This document shows, piece after piece, positions 36,836 through 48,882 of a stretch of DNA of 64,000 nucleotides. The translations under genes and the position numbers were made by a program. This DNA is from Chromohalobacter canadensis. Its GTDB lineage: Bacteria > Pseudomonadota > Gammaproteobacteria > Pseudomonadales > Halomonadaceae. The DNA is taken from the NCBI RefSeq assembly GCF_029544075.1, contig NZ_JAJQJH010000001.1, forward strand, positions 62,001-126,000, in the 5' to 3' direction. The notes under the pieces were generated by a model. It was not told where the DNA came from. It did no database searches and worked only from the letters and a program-made list of their open reading frames with translations. How positions within the stretch are numbered: the stretch's first letter is position 1; every line of letters starts with the position of its first letter.

Positions 36836-38047
36836 CTATCGGCGGGTGCCGGCCGGCTTGCTCAGCACGACCAGCATTTGCAGCGTGAAATCGGCGATCA
36901 CTGCCAGCACGATGGTCGGGATCGCGCCGAGCAGGACCAGGTCGATGGCATATTGGCCGAGGCCTTGGAAGATAAAGGCGCCCAGCCCCCCGGCACCGAT
37001 CAGCGCCGCCACCACGGTCAGGCCGATGGCCTGCACGGTGACGATGCGCAGTCCCGAGAGCATGACCGGCAGCGCCAAAGGGATCTCCACGCGCCACAGC
37101 ACCTGACGCGCGGTCATGCCCATACCGCGTGCGGCTTCCACGGTGGCGGGCGGCACGCCCTTGAGGCCGGCATAGGTATTGCGCACTACAGGCAGCAGTG
37201 CATACATCACCAACGCGATGATGGCCGGGGCGGCGCCGATGCCTTTGACGCCCCATTCGCCGAGCAATGGGAAGGCGTTGCCGAGTGCCGAAAGCGGCGC
37301 GACAAGCAGGGCGAACAGGGCAATCGAGGGAATCGTCTGGAAGAAATTGAGCACGCTGAAGAGCGTTCCCTGCAGGCGTACGCGGCGATGAGCCAGCAGG
37401 CCCAGTGGAACGCCGAGGAGCAACGCCGGCCCCAGCGCGGAGCCTACCAGCACCAAGTGCGTGATGAGCTGATCACTGAAGTTATCGCGGATGTTGGCGT
37501 ATTCGCGCATGATCGACAGATCGTCGAAATGGCCGCTGGCGAACAACATCGCCACGCTGCCTCCCGCGATCAGCATGTAACCCAGACGCAGTAGCCAGCC
37601 GCTGGAGGCGCGCTGAAAGGCATCGATGGCCGCCAGGGCGCAGCAGAAGACCATTACCCAGAAAGCCGCCCCTTGTGAGACCCGCGCCGACGGCGATTTT
37701 TCGACCAGCGTGCGCTGCGCGAAGTCGCCCAGGCTATACAGCGTGATCAGCAACAGCCCCAGGCTGGCTAGCAAGACCGCTCTATGGGCGAGTTCGCGCG
37801 GTAGCGGGCGTCTCAGCGCTGCTACGGCCAGCACCGCGCTCAGGGCTAGAAGAGCGATCACCTGCCAGGCTGATAACGCCTCGCTCAGGCCGACGGTTTG
37901 CCCAGAGGCCAGGCGGTTGGGCGACATCGTGGCAAAGGGCAATAGCCAAGCCGCCAGGAGCCCCGCGCCTAGCAGCGTGACCAGAACGCGATTGGCCACC
38001 AGGCGAGCACTGGCCGTGCCGCTCGTGGGAACGTGAGGAACAGACAC
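36836..38047 (-). CDS. osmY: osmoprotectant ABC transporter large permease (YehY-like)
   Basis: Second permease, 403 residues, longer than the usual 220 because of an N-terminal extension with about four extra membrane segments, as in E. coli YehY (385). The transporter core is in the C-terminal half, with the coupling loop EAARGMGMTARQVLWRVEIP. It lies 9 bases after the binding-protein gene and 9 before the ATPase gene. The symbol follows the Salmonella OsmU naming and should not be confused with the unrelated periplasmic OsmY of E. coli. Confidence 0.85.
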   Translation of the reverse strand: MSVPHVPTSGTASARLVANRVLVTLLGAGLLAAWLLPFATMSPNRLASGQTVGLSEALSAWQVIALLALSAVLAVAALRRPLPRELAHRAVLLASLGLLLITLYSLGDFAQRTLVEKSPSARVSQGAAFWVMVFCCALAAIDAFQRASSGWLLRLGYMLIAGGSVAMLFASGHFDDLSIMREYANIRDNFSDQLITHLVLVGSALGPALLLGVPLGLLAHRRVRLQGTLFSVLNFFQTIPSIALFALLVAPLSALGNAFPLLGEWGVKGIGAAPAIIALVMYALLPVVRNTYAGLKGVPPATVEAARGMGMTARQVLWRVEIPLALPVMLSGLRIVTVQAIGLTVVAALIGAGGLGAFIFQGLGQYAIDLVLLGAIPTIVLAVIADFTLQMLVVLSKPAGTRR

Positions 38048-38056
38048 CGGCAGCCG

Positions 38057-38989
38057 TCAGTCGAGCAAGTCTTGTGATTCCAGGTAATCCTCGGCGACAT
38101 CGCCAGCCGGTTCACCATCGACCTGGATTCGGCGATTGAGCGACTGCAAGGTTTCCCGGTCGAGCCCTTCGAAAACGGGGGTGAGCAGTTCAGGAATCTG
38201 CGGATAGGTATCGAGCGTGGCTTGGCGGATAACCGGTGCCGGCTCGTAGACCATCTGCACGCCTTGGGTGTCGTCCATGACCTTGAGATTGGCGGCGGGG
38301 ATAGCGCCATCGGTGGCGTAGACCATGGCGGCGTTGGTACCGCTGGTGTTCTCGGCGGCGGCGCGAATGGTCGCTGCAGTATTGCCCCCAGAGAGTACCA
38401 GCAACTGGTCTTGGTCGAGCTTGAAATCGTAGGCACGCTGGAAACTGGGCAAAGCGGCATCGCTTTCCACGAATTCGGCGGAGCCAGCTAGCTTGATCTC
38501 ACCGCCATCACGTACCCATGCGGCGAAATCCTCCATAGTGGAGAGATCGTGCTCGTCGGCGACGTCACGGCGCAACGCGATGGCCCAGGTATTATTGGCC
38601 GGTGCCGGGGTGAGCCATATCAGGTCGTTGTGTTCTTTATCGTAGGCGCGGATCTTCTCGTAACCCTCGCCTGCGCGTTTCCATGCGGCATCATCGGTGG
38701 TTTGCGTGAAAAACGCCCCGTTGCCGGTATATTCGGGATACAGGTCGATCTCATCTTCGAGCAAGGCACTGCGCACGATGTTGGTCGGACCTAGCTGCAG
38801 TTTGTCCTCGACGGGAATGTCGGCGTGCTCCAGGCGCTTGACGATCATATTGCCGAGCAAGGCCCCTTCTGTGTCGATCTTCGAGGAGACGCGCACGGGC
38901 TCGTCGGCGAACGCCGGCGTCAACGACAATGCCGCTCCGGCAGCCAGGCCGAGCACGGCGGTGGAGAAATACTTGAAGGTTCCTTGCAT
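38057..38989 (-). CDS. osmF: osmoprotectant ABC transporter substrate-binding protein (OsmF/YehZ-like)
   Basis: Periplasmic receptor of the OsmU-type importer, 310 residues with a signal peptide ending TPAFA (residue 28). The OpuAC-type domain starts VRVSSKIDTEGALLGNMI and includes IDLYPEYTGNGA, typical of choline or betaine binders. It is the first gene of the four-gene operon, with AGGA upstream of the ATG. Likely ligands are glycine betaine, choline sulfate or similar; the system is presumably osmotically induced. Confidence 0.9.
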   Translation of the reverse strand: MQGTFKYFSTAVLGLAAGAALSLTPAFADEPVRVSSKIDTEGALLGNMIVKRLEHADIPVEDKLQLGPTNIVRSALLEDEIDLYPEYTGNGAFFTQTTDDAAWKRAGEGYEKIRAYDKEHNDLIWLTPAPANNTWAIALRRDVADEHDLSTMEDFAAWVRDGGEIKLAGSAEFVESDAALPSFQRAYDFKLDQDQLLVLSGGNTAATIRAAAENTSGTNAAMVYATDGAIPAANLKVMDDTQGVQMVYEPAPVIRQATLDTYPQIPELLTPVFEGLDRETLQSLNRRIQVDGEPAGDVAEDYLESQDLLD

Positions 38990-39141
38990 GGTTCCTGGCT
39001 CCTTGGAAGTGACAGGCGTTGCGACTGCTCCAGCCTTGAGTCTAGCATTCTCGGCTTGCGCAGCGAGAGGGAATGCGCCTGGTCTTCAGTACACTGCTTG
39101 GATACGCTGATGAGTGACTCCAGCGACGAAGAGGAAACGAT

Positions 39142-39453
39142 ATGAGCAAACGTGCTCTTGGCAGCGCAGTGATGACGCTCATGCTGGCGGGGTGTGCCGG
39201 CGGCCCGGCACCGGACGAGGCACCACAACCACCGTCGATGACACAACGCGACGCTTGCGGTGCCGAAGCGCTGCAGGGTTATCTGGGCCAACGTGCCACC
39301 GATAAAACACTGGCGGAGTTGGAAACGGACAGCGATGCCGAGCGAGTTCGTGTCATTGGCCCCAACCAGGCAGTGACGATGGACTACCGGGCCGATCGTC
39401 TTAATGTCAAATTCGACGACCAGAACAACATCGTCGAGCTGATCTGCGGCTAA
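39142..39453 (+). CDS. peptidase inhibitor I78 family lipoprotein
   Basis: Envelope lipoprotein of 103 residues with lipobox LAGC (Cys18). The mature domain fits the I78 (Aspergillus elastase inhibitor) family: CGAEALQGYLGQ, then the loop VIGPNQAVTMDYRADRLNV and a C-terminal ICG, with the two cysteines probably forming a disulfide. A role in guarding against proteases is assumed from the family. GAGGAAA precedes the ATG. It converges on the LysE gene 14 bases away. Confidence 0.85.
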   Translation: MSKRALGSAVMTLMLAGCAGGPAPDEAPQPPSMTQRDACGAEALQGYLGQRATDKTLAELETDSDAERVRVIGPNQAVTMDYRADRLNVKFDDQNNIVELICG

Positions 39454-39466
39454 GCAGGCGCCCCCC

Positions 39467-40072
39467 CTAGCTGAGGATGAAAAACACACAGGCGGCGGTG
39501 AGCACGCCCATGACGACATTGAAACGCCGCCAGGCCTGGGGCGTGGTCAGCCAGTGGCGGATGGCCATGCCGAACCCGGCCCATAGCGAGATGCATGGGA
39601 AGGCCACGACTTCGGCGAGCCCGGCCAGGAGTAAGGCATTCAGCCATACGGGGCCGCTCTCGGGAAGGAAGCCGGCCATCAGCGCCAAGCCCATGACCCA
39701 GGCCTTGGGGTTGGCGAACTGAAAGGCCGCCGCTTGCCATAAGCTTAGTGGGCGCGCGTCGCTGTCGTCGCGAAATTCGGGCGGTGGTGCGGTGGCGATT
39801 TTCCAGGCCAGGTACAGCAAGTAAGCGCTGCCGATCAGGCGTAGCGCGTTCTGCACCACGGGGTAGCGTTCGAAGATCACCCCCAGCCCCAGGGCGATGG
39901 CCGTGAACAACACGAAACAGCCCACAGCGATCCCCAGCAGGTGCGGCAGGGTGCGCCGGTAGCCGTAATTGGCACCTGAGGCGGTGAGCATGACGTTATT
40001 GGGCCCCGGCGTGATACTCATCGAGACCATGTACAGCGCGGCGGGGCCGAGCGAGATCCATCCTTCCAGCAT
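39467..40072 (-). CDS. LysE/RhtB family amino-acid exporter
   Basis: Inner-membrane exporter of 201 residues with six hydrophobic segments. The start at 40072 gives MLEGWISLGPAALYMVS, followed by the family motif SITPGPNNVML in the first segment and FANPKAWVMGLALMAGF later. An upstream frame of 34 codons shows no family similarity. Substrate is unknown; relatives export lysine, threonine or homoserine lactone. Confidence 0.87.
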   Translation of the reverse strand: MLEGWISLGPAALYMVSMSITPGPNNVMLTASGANYGYRRTLPHLLGIAVGCFVLFTAIALGLGVIFERYPVVQNALRLIGSAYLLYLAWKIATAPPPEFRDDSDARPLSLWQAAAFQFANPKAWVMGLALMAGFLPESGPVWLNALLLAGLAEVVAFPCISLWAGFGMAIRHWLTTPQAWRRFNVVMGVLTAACVFFILS

Positions 40073-40236
40073 GTCGTTCTCATGTGTTTTATCGCCGGGA
40101 GCGTCATGCTCCACACAGATGACCAGCTTGCCTGCCGACCCTCGGCGTCGCAAGCAACCGGCATGCGTCGCCACGCGAGCGAATTTCGGGTTACGCTGAA
40201 CGCATTCATGAATTACGCGATCAAGGAGGTCGCCCC

Positions 40237-41274
40237 ATGCCGCATGCCGAGATTTTGCAAGAAGGGACCCTGCATTGCTTCCCCACCGGGCTACGCGATG
40301 ATGCGGGCAAACTGGTCAACGTCGAAGTGTCGGCCGTCGTCTATGATGGCCAGCGTCTGATCCTGGCCAGCGACAAGCCGATTCCTGGTGACACACGTTC
40401 GGCTGTCTTCTCTGTCCCGATCACTGCTGCTGGCCCCGATGATCGCGGCCTGGAGTACTTCACGGCGGACGCCATCAAGCGGGCAGTCAAGTACGAGGAC
40501 TTCGCGTTGACCGCCGACGGTCGCTACGTATTGGCGACCACTGGATTCGATCGCATCGACATGGAAAGCCATGCACTCAATGCCTACAACCATTTACTGA
40601 TCTGGCCGCTGGGCGAGCCCGAACAGGTCCAAGTGGTCGATCCGGACCCGCGTGACGGCGTCGAAGGCTCACTGGAATTGCGCAACAAACTCGACGGCGC
40701 CATTGGCTACCCGTATTACAAGATAGAAGGTCTGGCGGCGATTCCGGGAGAGCGCGGTGATGGGCTACTGCTTTTCGGCGTGCGCGAACAAGGCTATTCG
40801 CACGAAGACTTCGACTACGTGTGTCGTGTCGTGGGGGCGCATTACAGCATCAATGCCCATGGCAATCTGGTGTTCGTCGACAGGCTACGTGAGTTCTACC
40901 GCTTCTCGCCCTGGGAGCAGCCCGAGGTGCGCTATGACTGCGGCCTGTCCAGCCTGGAGTACGACCCACATCACCAGCGCCTGTTTCTATTGACGAGCTT
41001 CGAAGTCGAAGAGGAGGAAGAAGAGCGCATCGGTGGCTACCTTTGGGTCGTGTCGCTAGAGGAATTCGCGGCAGGGCAAGCGCCGACGCTGGTTCGCACG
41101 ATGGCCGGAGAGGCCCTGGAGTTCGAGCACAAGGCGGAAGGCCTGGCGATTCTGGATAGCGAGCGCTTGTTCGTAGCTTACGACAACGATCGCGACATGT
41201 CGTTGGGTAGCATCGATGAGCGTGACGAACGCCACGCCTGCGAGGCGCCGTATACCACCTTGCGGCTCACCTGA
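40237..41274 (+). CDS. uncharacterised protein, possibly beta-propeller
   Basis: Cytoplasmic, acidic protein of 345 residues without signal peptide. It has repeated strand-loop patterns such as DGQRLILASDKP, DGRYVLATTGFD, GDGLLLFGVREQG and HKAEGLAILDSERLFVAYDND, which suggest a beta-propeller akin to DUF3616 or SdiA-regulated proteins, though I cannot confirm a family. A run of six glutamates interrupted once (VEEEEEERIG) is notable. AAGGAGG before the ATG supports the start. Its end overlaps the end of the convergent gene by eight bases. Confidence 0.65.
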   Translation: MPHAEILQEGTLHCFPTGLRDDAGKLVNVEVSAVVYDGQRLILASDKPIPGDTRSAVFSVPITAAGPDDRGLEYFTADAIKRAVKYEDFALTADGRYVLATTGFDRIDMESHALNAYNHLLIWPLGEPEQVQVVDPDPRDGVEGSLELRNKLDGAIGYPYYKIEGLAAIPGERGDGLLLFGVREQGYSHEDFDYVCRVVGAHYSINAHGNLVFVDRLREFYRFSPWEQPEVRYDCGLSSLEYDPHHQRLFLLTSFEVEEEEEERIGGYLWVVSLEEFAAGQAPTLVRTMAGEALEFEHKAEGLAILDSERLFVAYDNDRDMSLGSIDERDERHACEAPYTTLRLT

Positions 41275-42271
41275 GGTCGAGTTCATCTCTCCAGCGCTGT
41301 ACAGCGATCTCGTCCTTGAGCATTTCCAGCGTTTCGATCAACACTTGCTCGGTGACGCGGTCGGTGCGCTGGTCGACGTATAGCCAGGCATCAATGCCGC
41401 TTCCAGCCAAGTCGCCGATGAGGCTCCTGAAACGCGGCGAACGGAGTCCATCGATGGCCTCGTGGACCACGCGGCTGGCAACGTCGCTCAGGCTTCGTTC
41501 CATGGCCTGGGCCACGTGTTCGCCCATGGGGAGGCGTCTCAGCCGGGCGAGTTCCTGGTTTTCCTCGAGCGTACGGGTAACTAAGGTCGCCACGTAGCGG
41601 TGCACCTCCTGATGATTCTCGGCATAGCTCTTGTCGACGGTGGTTTCTAGGCGCCTGGCGATCTCGTCGACAAGCGCCGACTTGCGCGGCTGGATCACCT
41701 TTTCAGAGAGACGTTTGGTGAAGTCGTCGCTGCGCTGGACTTCCTCTTGCAGGCTACTCAACAGGCGTGTCGCTACGCGGTCGGAAAGCTCCTCCATGAG
41801 TACGCGGTAGTAGCGCTCGAAGAAGGCATATAGACGCCAGCGGCGTATGTCGATCGCCCCCAGGCGCTGCAATCGAATCAGCAGCGAGATGAGGCGCAGT
41901 ACACGGAGGAGGCGGAAGCCGCTGACCGGAATGCACCCCAGCACGTCGTACCAGTGCACGAACGGGTAGAAGAACCAGCGCGCGTAGCGGCGCTCGGCGA
42001 TGGCCACCGCCCAACCGGCCAGGACATCGAGCAGGAAGATGCTGACGAAGACCAGGTCGATGGTCATGAAACGCTGGTGAATGGCACTGTCGTAAGCTTG
42101 GTGGAGATTCGGCGCCAGCGCTTCGAGCCCGTCATTCAACGGTGGCACGAGGAACAGGCTGTCGACGAGCAGCAACAACAGGTTTGCCGAGACCAACACC
42201 ACGATGGCCATGTCCCAGACGAGATAAAGGCGCTCGCGTCGGCGCGAGCCAGCGGTGGAGGGTGCGCTCAT
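41267..42271 (-). CDS. voltage-sensor-like membrane protein without pore
   Basis: Protein of 334 residues. Residues 17-138 form four membrane segments like the S1-S4 voltage sensor of ion channels; the fourth (GFRLLRVLRLISLLIRLQRL) has arginines at 120, 123, 126, 133 and 136. No pore helix or selectivity filter follows; residues 140-334 are soluble, mostly helical and charged. GGAG before the ATG at 42271 supports this start; an upstream frame adds 17 residues without a site. It may be a sensor or proton-permeable domain with a cytoplasmic output; function unknown. It overlaps the convergent gene by eight bases. Confidence 0.72.
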   Translation of the reverse strand: MSAPSTAGSRRRERLYLVWDMAIVVLVSANLLLLLVDSLFLVPPLNDGLEALAPNLHQAYDSAIHQRFMTIDLVFVSIFLLDVLAGWAVAIAERRYARWFFYPFVHWYDVLGCIPVSGFRLLRVLRLISLLIRLQRLGAIDIRRWRLYAFFERYYRVLMEELSDRVATRLLSSLQEEVQRSDDFTKRLSEKVIQPRKSALVDEIARRLETTVDKSYAENHQEVHRYVATLVTRTLEENQELARLRRLPMGEHVAQAMERSLSDVASRVVHEAIDGLRSPRFRSLIGDLAGSGIDAWLYVDQRTDRVTEQVLIETLEMLKDEIAVQRWRDELDLR

Positions 42272-42353
42272 CAAATTCTCCGTCGGCGGCGCCGCGCCAA
42301 GGCGGCGGCAGGCGTCATGCACGTTGTTACGCTACCAGTTACGCGGTGTCGCG

Positions 42354-42869
42354 TCAGGGCGCCTCGCGGGTCTCATTGAGATGAGCTTGGGCGCGCTGTT
42401 CTTCCTGCTCCTCTTGCTTGCGCATTTGCTTGCGTAATTTGGCCTTCTCGAAGCGCAGCTTCTGTAATGGCGTATCGAGTTGCAATTGTGGCACGGGGTT
42501 GGGATTACCATCGCTATCTACCGCGACCATGGTCAGGTAGCAGCTGTTGGTGTGGCGAATCACGCGATCCTGGATCGACTCGGCGATGATCTTGATGCCG
42601 ATCTCCATCGAGGAGCGCCCGACATAGTTGACCGAGGCCAGAAAGGTGACCAGTTCACCAACGAGAATTGGTTGCTTGAACCGTACCTGATCCACCGACA
42701 GCGTAACGACATAGGAGCCGGAGTAACGGCTAGCGCAGGCATAGGCGACTTCATCGAGCTTCTTGAGAATCGCCCCGCCATGTACCTTGCCGCTGAAGTT
42801 GGCCATGTCGGGAGTCATCAGCACCGTCATGGTAAGTTCGTGCTGGCGGGGGAGGTCGTCAGGCGCCAT
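42354..42869 (-). CDS. acyl-CoA thioesterase (hotdog fold, YciA/BFIT-like)
   Basis: Hydrolyses acyl-CoA esters. The 171-residue protein contains the hotdog motif MANFSGKVHGGAILKKLDEVA, with the catalytic aspartate in KLDEVA, and a charged C-terminal coil rich in Lys, Gln and Glu (residues 138-171), longer than in E. coli YciA. Substrate chain length is not readable. It lies 82 bases upstream of the voltage-sensor-like gene and 109 bases downstream of atoE on the same strand. Confidence 0.88.
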   Translation of the reverse strand: MAPDDLPRQHELTMTVLMTPDMANFSGKVHGGAILKKLDEVAYACASRYSGSYVVTLSVDQVRFKQPILVGELVTFLASVNYVGRSSMEIGIKIIAESIQDRVIRHTNSCYLTMVAVDSDGNPNPVPQLQLDTPLQKLRFEKAKLRKQMRKQEEQEEQRAQAHLNETREAP

Positions 42870-42978
42870 GGGTCACAGTCCTACTGAGGTCGAGGAATGA
42901 ATAGAGGCGCAAGATGTACCATGTTTTGCCCCGCCTTGTCGCTTCCGTCTGCCGTTCGATGCGCGGACGGGGGCCGGT

Positions 42979-44289
42979 TTACAGAAAGGTCAGCCCAAGC
43001 GCGATGATGATGCCCGTCACCACCAACTGAATCAGGCAGAAGCCCATGATGTCCTTGGCCTTGAGACCCGCGATGGCCAGCATGGGGAGCGCCCAGAACG
43101 GCTGCAGTAGGTTGGTCCAGGCATCGCCCCAGGCGACCGCCATGGCGATGCGGGGGATGTCCGCGCCTAGCGAGGCGGCAGCGGGCAGCATGACCGGGGC
43201 CTGGACGGCCCATTGCCCGCCACCCGAAGGGACGAATAGGTTGACGATGCCGGCACTGATGAACGACCAGAAAGGTAGCGTCTGGGCGGTGGAAAGCGCC
43301 ACGAACCCCTCGGAAAGCGTCTGCGCCAGTCCCGACTGCATGATGATCGCCATGATACCGGCGTAGAAGGGAAACTGGATGACGATGCCGGTGCCGCCCT
43401 TGATGGCCTCGTGCAGGCTGTCCAGCAGGCTGCGGGGCGTGCGATGCAGCACGATGGCCAGGGACAGGAACAGGAAGTTGACCACGTTGAGGTTCAGGCC
43501 GCCGTCGCGGAATACGAAATGGTCGAGCAGGAACAGCAATCCGGGAATGCCGACCAGCCAGGACAGCCAGGGGCTCTTTTCCAGGCGTTCCGCCGGACGC
43601 GTGGCGGGACCGAGATCACGTGGGGCGTCGTCGAGTTGTGCGGGGTCGATGTAGACGCTGTCACGCTCGTCGGGAAGCATGAACCGGTTGACCAGCGGCA
43701 CGGCGACGAACATCGCCAGCACGATGGCCAGGTTGAAGAACGCGAAGATGGTCTCGGAGGTGGGAATGACACCGATCTGGTCCGCCGTGAAATGCCCTTC
43801 GGTGGCGATGGTCAAGGGAATCGAGCCGGCCAAGCCGCCGTGCCATACCACGAAGCCCGAATAGGCGCTGGCGATCAACAGGCGGTAGTCGACACGCACC
43901 TGCCGTGCGAGGGCCTTGGCGAACAGGGCACCGATGACCAGGCCGAAGCCCCAGTTGATCCAGCTGGCGGCCAGCGAGACCAGCGACACCAGCACGATGG
44001 CGCCGGCCGGGCCCTTGGCGAGCCGGGCGATCCTGTCGAGCAGGCGCTTGACGGGCGGGCTGCTGGCCAGCATGAAGCCGGTGACCAGCACCAGCAGCAT
44101 CTGCATCGAGAAGGACAGCAGTCCCCAGAAGCCGTCTCCCCAGTAGCGCATGATCGCCAGCGGCGACTGCCGCTCGACCAGCATGGCCGCGATGGCCGCC
44201 ACCAGGGTCAGGATCAGCACGAAGATGTAAGGATCGGGCAGGTAGCGCTCGACCAGGCGCACCGCGGGGCGGGACAGCAGCTTCAGCAT
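42979..44289 (-). CDS. atoE: short-chain fatty acid transporter AtoE family
   Basis: Inner-membrane permease of 436 residues with about twelve hydrophobic segments, like E. coli AtoE (440), which takes up short-chain fatty acids. Recognisable parts are INWGFGLVIGALFAKALAR, WHGGLAGSIPLTIA and FVPSGGGQWAVQAPVM. No ato catabolic genes are nearby, so the substrate is inferred only from the family. Confidence 0.87.
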   Translation of the reverse strand: MLKLLSRPAVRLVERYLPDPYIFVLILTLVAAIAAMLVERQSPLAIMRYWGDGFWGLLSFSMQMLLVLVTGFMLASSPPVKRLLDRIARLAKGPAGAIVLVSLVSLAASWINWGFGLVIGALFAKALARQVRVDYRLLIASAYSGFVVWHGGLAGSIPLTIATEGHFTADQIGVIPTSETIFAFFNLAIVLAMFVAVPLVNRFMLPDERDSVYIDPAQLDDAPRDLGPATRPAERLEKSPWLSWLVGIPGLLFLLDHFVFRDGGLNLNVVNFLFLSLAIVLHRTPRSLLDSLHEAIKGGTGIVIQFPFYAGIMAIIMQSGLAQTLSEGFVALSTAQTLPFWSFISAGIVNLFVPSGGGQWAVQAPVMLPAAASLGADIPRIAMAVAWGDAWTNLLQPFWALPMLAIAGLKAKDIMGFCLIQLVVTGIIIALGLTFL

Positions 44290-44355
44290 GAGAGCCTCTC
44301 CAGGAGGTCGTTGTCATGATGATAACGATAGCCGCTCGGGAGACGTGCCGATCAC

Positions 44356-45711
44356 TCAACCTTGGTCCTGTATCCCTTGGTCGCAGGCGGGCATCGCGGC
44401 GCTTGTCCAGCGCGTGCGTCGGTAGTGCAGGTAGACGGCGGCGAGACTTGCCGAGCGCACCAGGGTGAAAGCCGTGAAGGCGAGCCACAGGCCATGATTG
44501 CCCAGCGGTTGCGTGAACCACCACGCCGGCAGGTAGACGGCGAGCGCCAGCAGGATGGTATCGCGCATTTCGCGGGTCGCGGTGGCGCCGATGAAGACGC
44601 CATCGAGCAGATAGCTCCATACCGCGATGGCCGGCATGACGATCATCCAGGGCAGATACTCGCCCGCCGTGGAGCGAACGTCTGGGAGATCGGTGAGCAG
44701 GGCGATTAGGTGGTCGCCACCAAAGAAGAACGCCGCCATGGCGACGCCCGCGGTTATCAATGAGAAGCGCGCCGCGGCGCGTACCGAGGCTCCGAACAGC
44801 GGCCAGTCACGGCGTCCCACGGCGCGGCCGGTCAAGGCCTCGGCGGCATGGGCGAAGCCGTCCAGCGCGTAGGACGTGATCATGATGAACTGCATCAGCA
44901 CGGCGTTGGCGGCGAGTATCGTATCGCCTTGACTGGCGCCTTGGGCGGTGAAGAAGGCCATGGCGAACAGCAGCCCCAGCGTGCGCACGAACAAGTGCCG
45001 GTTGACCTGAAAAAGCTCCGAGTAGGCAGCAAGGCGCAGCAGTCGCTGGCGCAGGAAGCGCCCCTTAAGCAGCTTCAATTGACGCGCCACCAGCCATAGT
45101 CCAACGGCCAACGCCGTGTAATCGGCGATCACCGTGGCCCAGGCTACACCGTCGCTGGTCATGCCCAGGCCGACCACGAACACCAGGTCGAGCACGATGT
45201 TGACGCTATTGGTCAGTACCATGATCGCCAGCGTGACCCGCGAATTCTGCTGGCCGAGGAACCAGCCAAGAATCGCGTAATTGGCCATCACCGCCGGAGC
45301 CGAGAGGATGCGAATATGGGCATAACTCGCCGCCAGTGACATGGCGGCCTCGCTGCCATCGAGCAGGTAAAGGCCGAAGCTGATGAGCGGTTCGGCGAGC
45401 AGGATCAAGATCGCGCCGATACCCAATGCCAGCAATAACGCTTGTCCCAGCAGGTTGCGGATGTCGCTGTCGTCCTCGCGCCCCATGGCCTGAGAGGTCA
45501 GGCCGGTGGTGCCCATGCGCAGGAAGCCGAATCCCCAGTAGAGGAAACTGAACAGCATCGCGCCGAGGGTCACGGCGGCCATGTAGCGTGAATCCGGCAG
45601 GTGGCCGACCACAGCGGTATCCACCAACCCCAGCAATGGCACGGTGATGTTGGAAAGAATGATCGGCCAGGCGAGTGGCCAGATGCGTGTCGGGGAGCGT
45701 GAAGTGGACAC
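44356..45711 (-). CDS. MATE family efflux transporter (DinF-like)
   Basis: Cation-coupled multidrug exporter of 451 residues with twelve membrane segments in two halves. It begins RIWPLAWPIILSNITVPLLGLVDTA, as in the DinF branch, and has the conserved VDTAVVGHLPDS and LDGVFIGATATREMRD. E. coli DinF has about 459 residues. It is transcribed separately from its neighbours as far as the sequence shows: 66 bases before atoE and 124 bases after the ferredoxin gene. Confidence 0.88.
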   Translation of the reverse strand: MSTSRSPTRIWPLAWPIILSNITVPLLGLVDTAVVGHLPDSRYMAAVTLGAMLFSFLYWGFGFLRMGTTGLTSQAMGREDDSDIRNLLGQALLLALGIGAILILLAEPLISFGLYLLDGSEAAMSLAASYAHIRILSAPAVMANYAILGWFLGQQNSRVTLAIMVLTNSVNIVLDLVFVVGLGMTSDGVAWATVIADYTALAVGLWLVARQLKLLKGRFLRQRLLRLAAYSELFQVNRHLFVRTLGLLFAMAFFTAQGASQGDTILAANAVLMQFIMITSYALDGFAHAAEALTGRAVGRRDWPLFGASVRAAARFSLITAGVAMAAFFFGGDHLIALLTDLPDVRSTAGEYLPWMIVMPAIAVWSYLLDGVFIGATATREMRDTILLALAVYLPAWWFTQPLGNHGLWLAFTAFTLVRSASLAAVYLHYRRTRWTSAAMPACDQGIQDQG

Positions 45712-45835
45712 GGGATTCCGTTGTTTGCGTTGGACGTTTACGCCTGGCGAGTCGCCCGCGAGACATGAAAAGAACGGAGGGGTGCGGAGACTGCCCTCGC
45801 GGGCCGTCGACGCTGCGTATCGTGCCTGGCCGCGC

Positions 45836-48622
<2,787 letters not shown>

Positions 48623-48882
48623 GATTCGTGACCGGCACGCGTCGGCCGGATATGTCGCGCCCACCCGCGCGATCGCGCTAGTAGGGTATAGATAAGGCGC
48701 GTGGCGTCTTAATGAGTCTGGGAATGATAGCACCCGGGTGCGAGCGGCGTCATGCGAACACTGTCCGATAAAGTAGGAATGACGCCAACTGCGATCTCCC
48801 TACGGGGCGATGTCGTGACGCACGGTCACGCCCAGCAGTCTGCTAGAATGGCATTTTCGTTTAGTCGTTTACAGAGTCGCCC

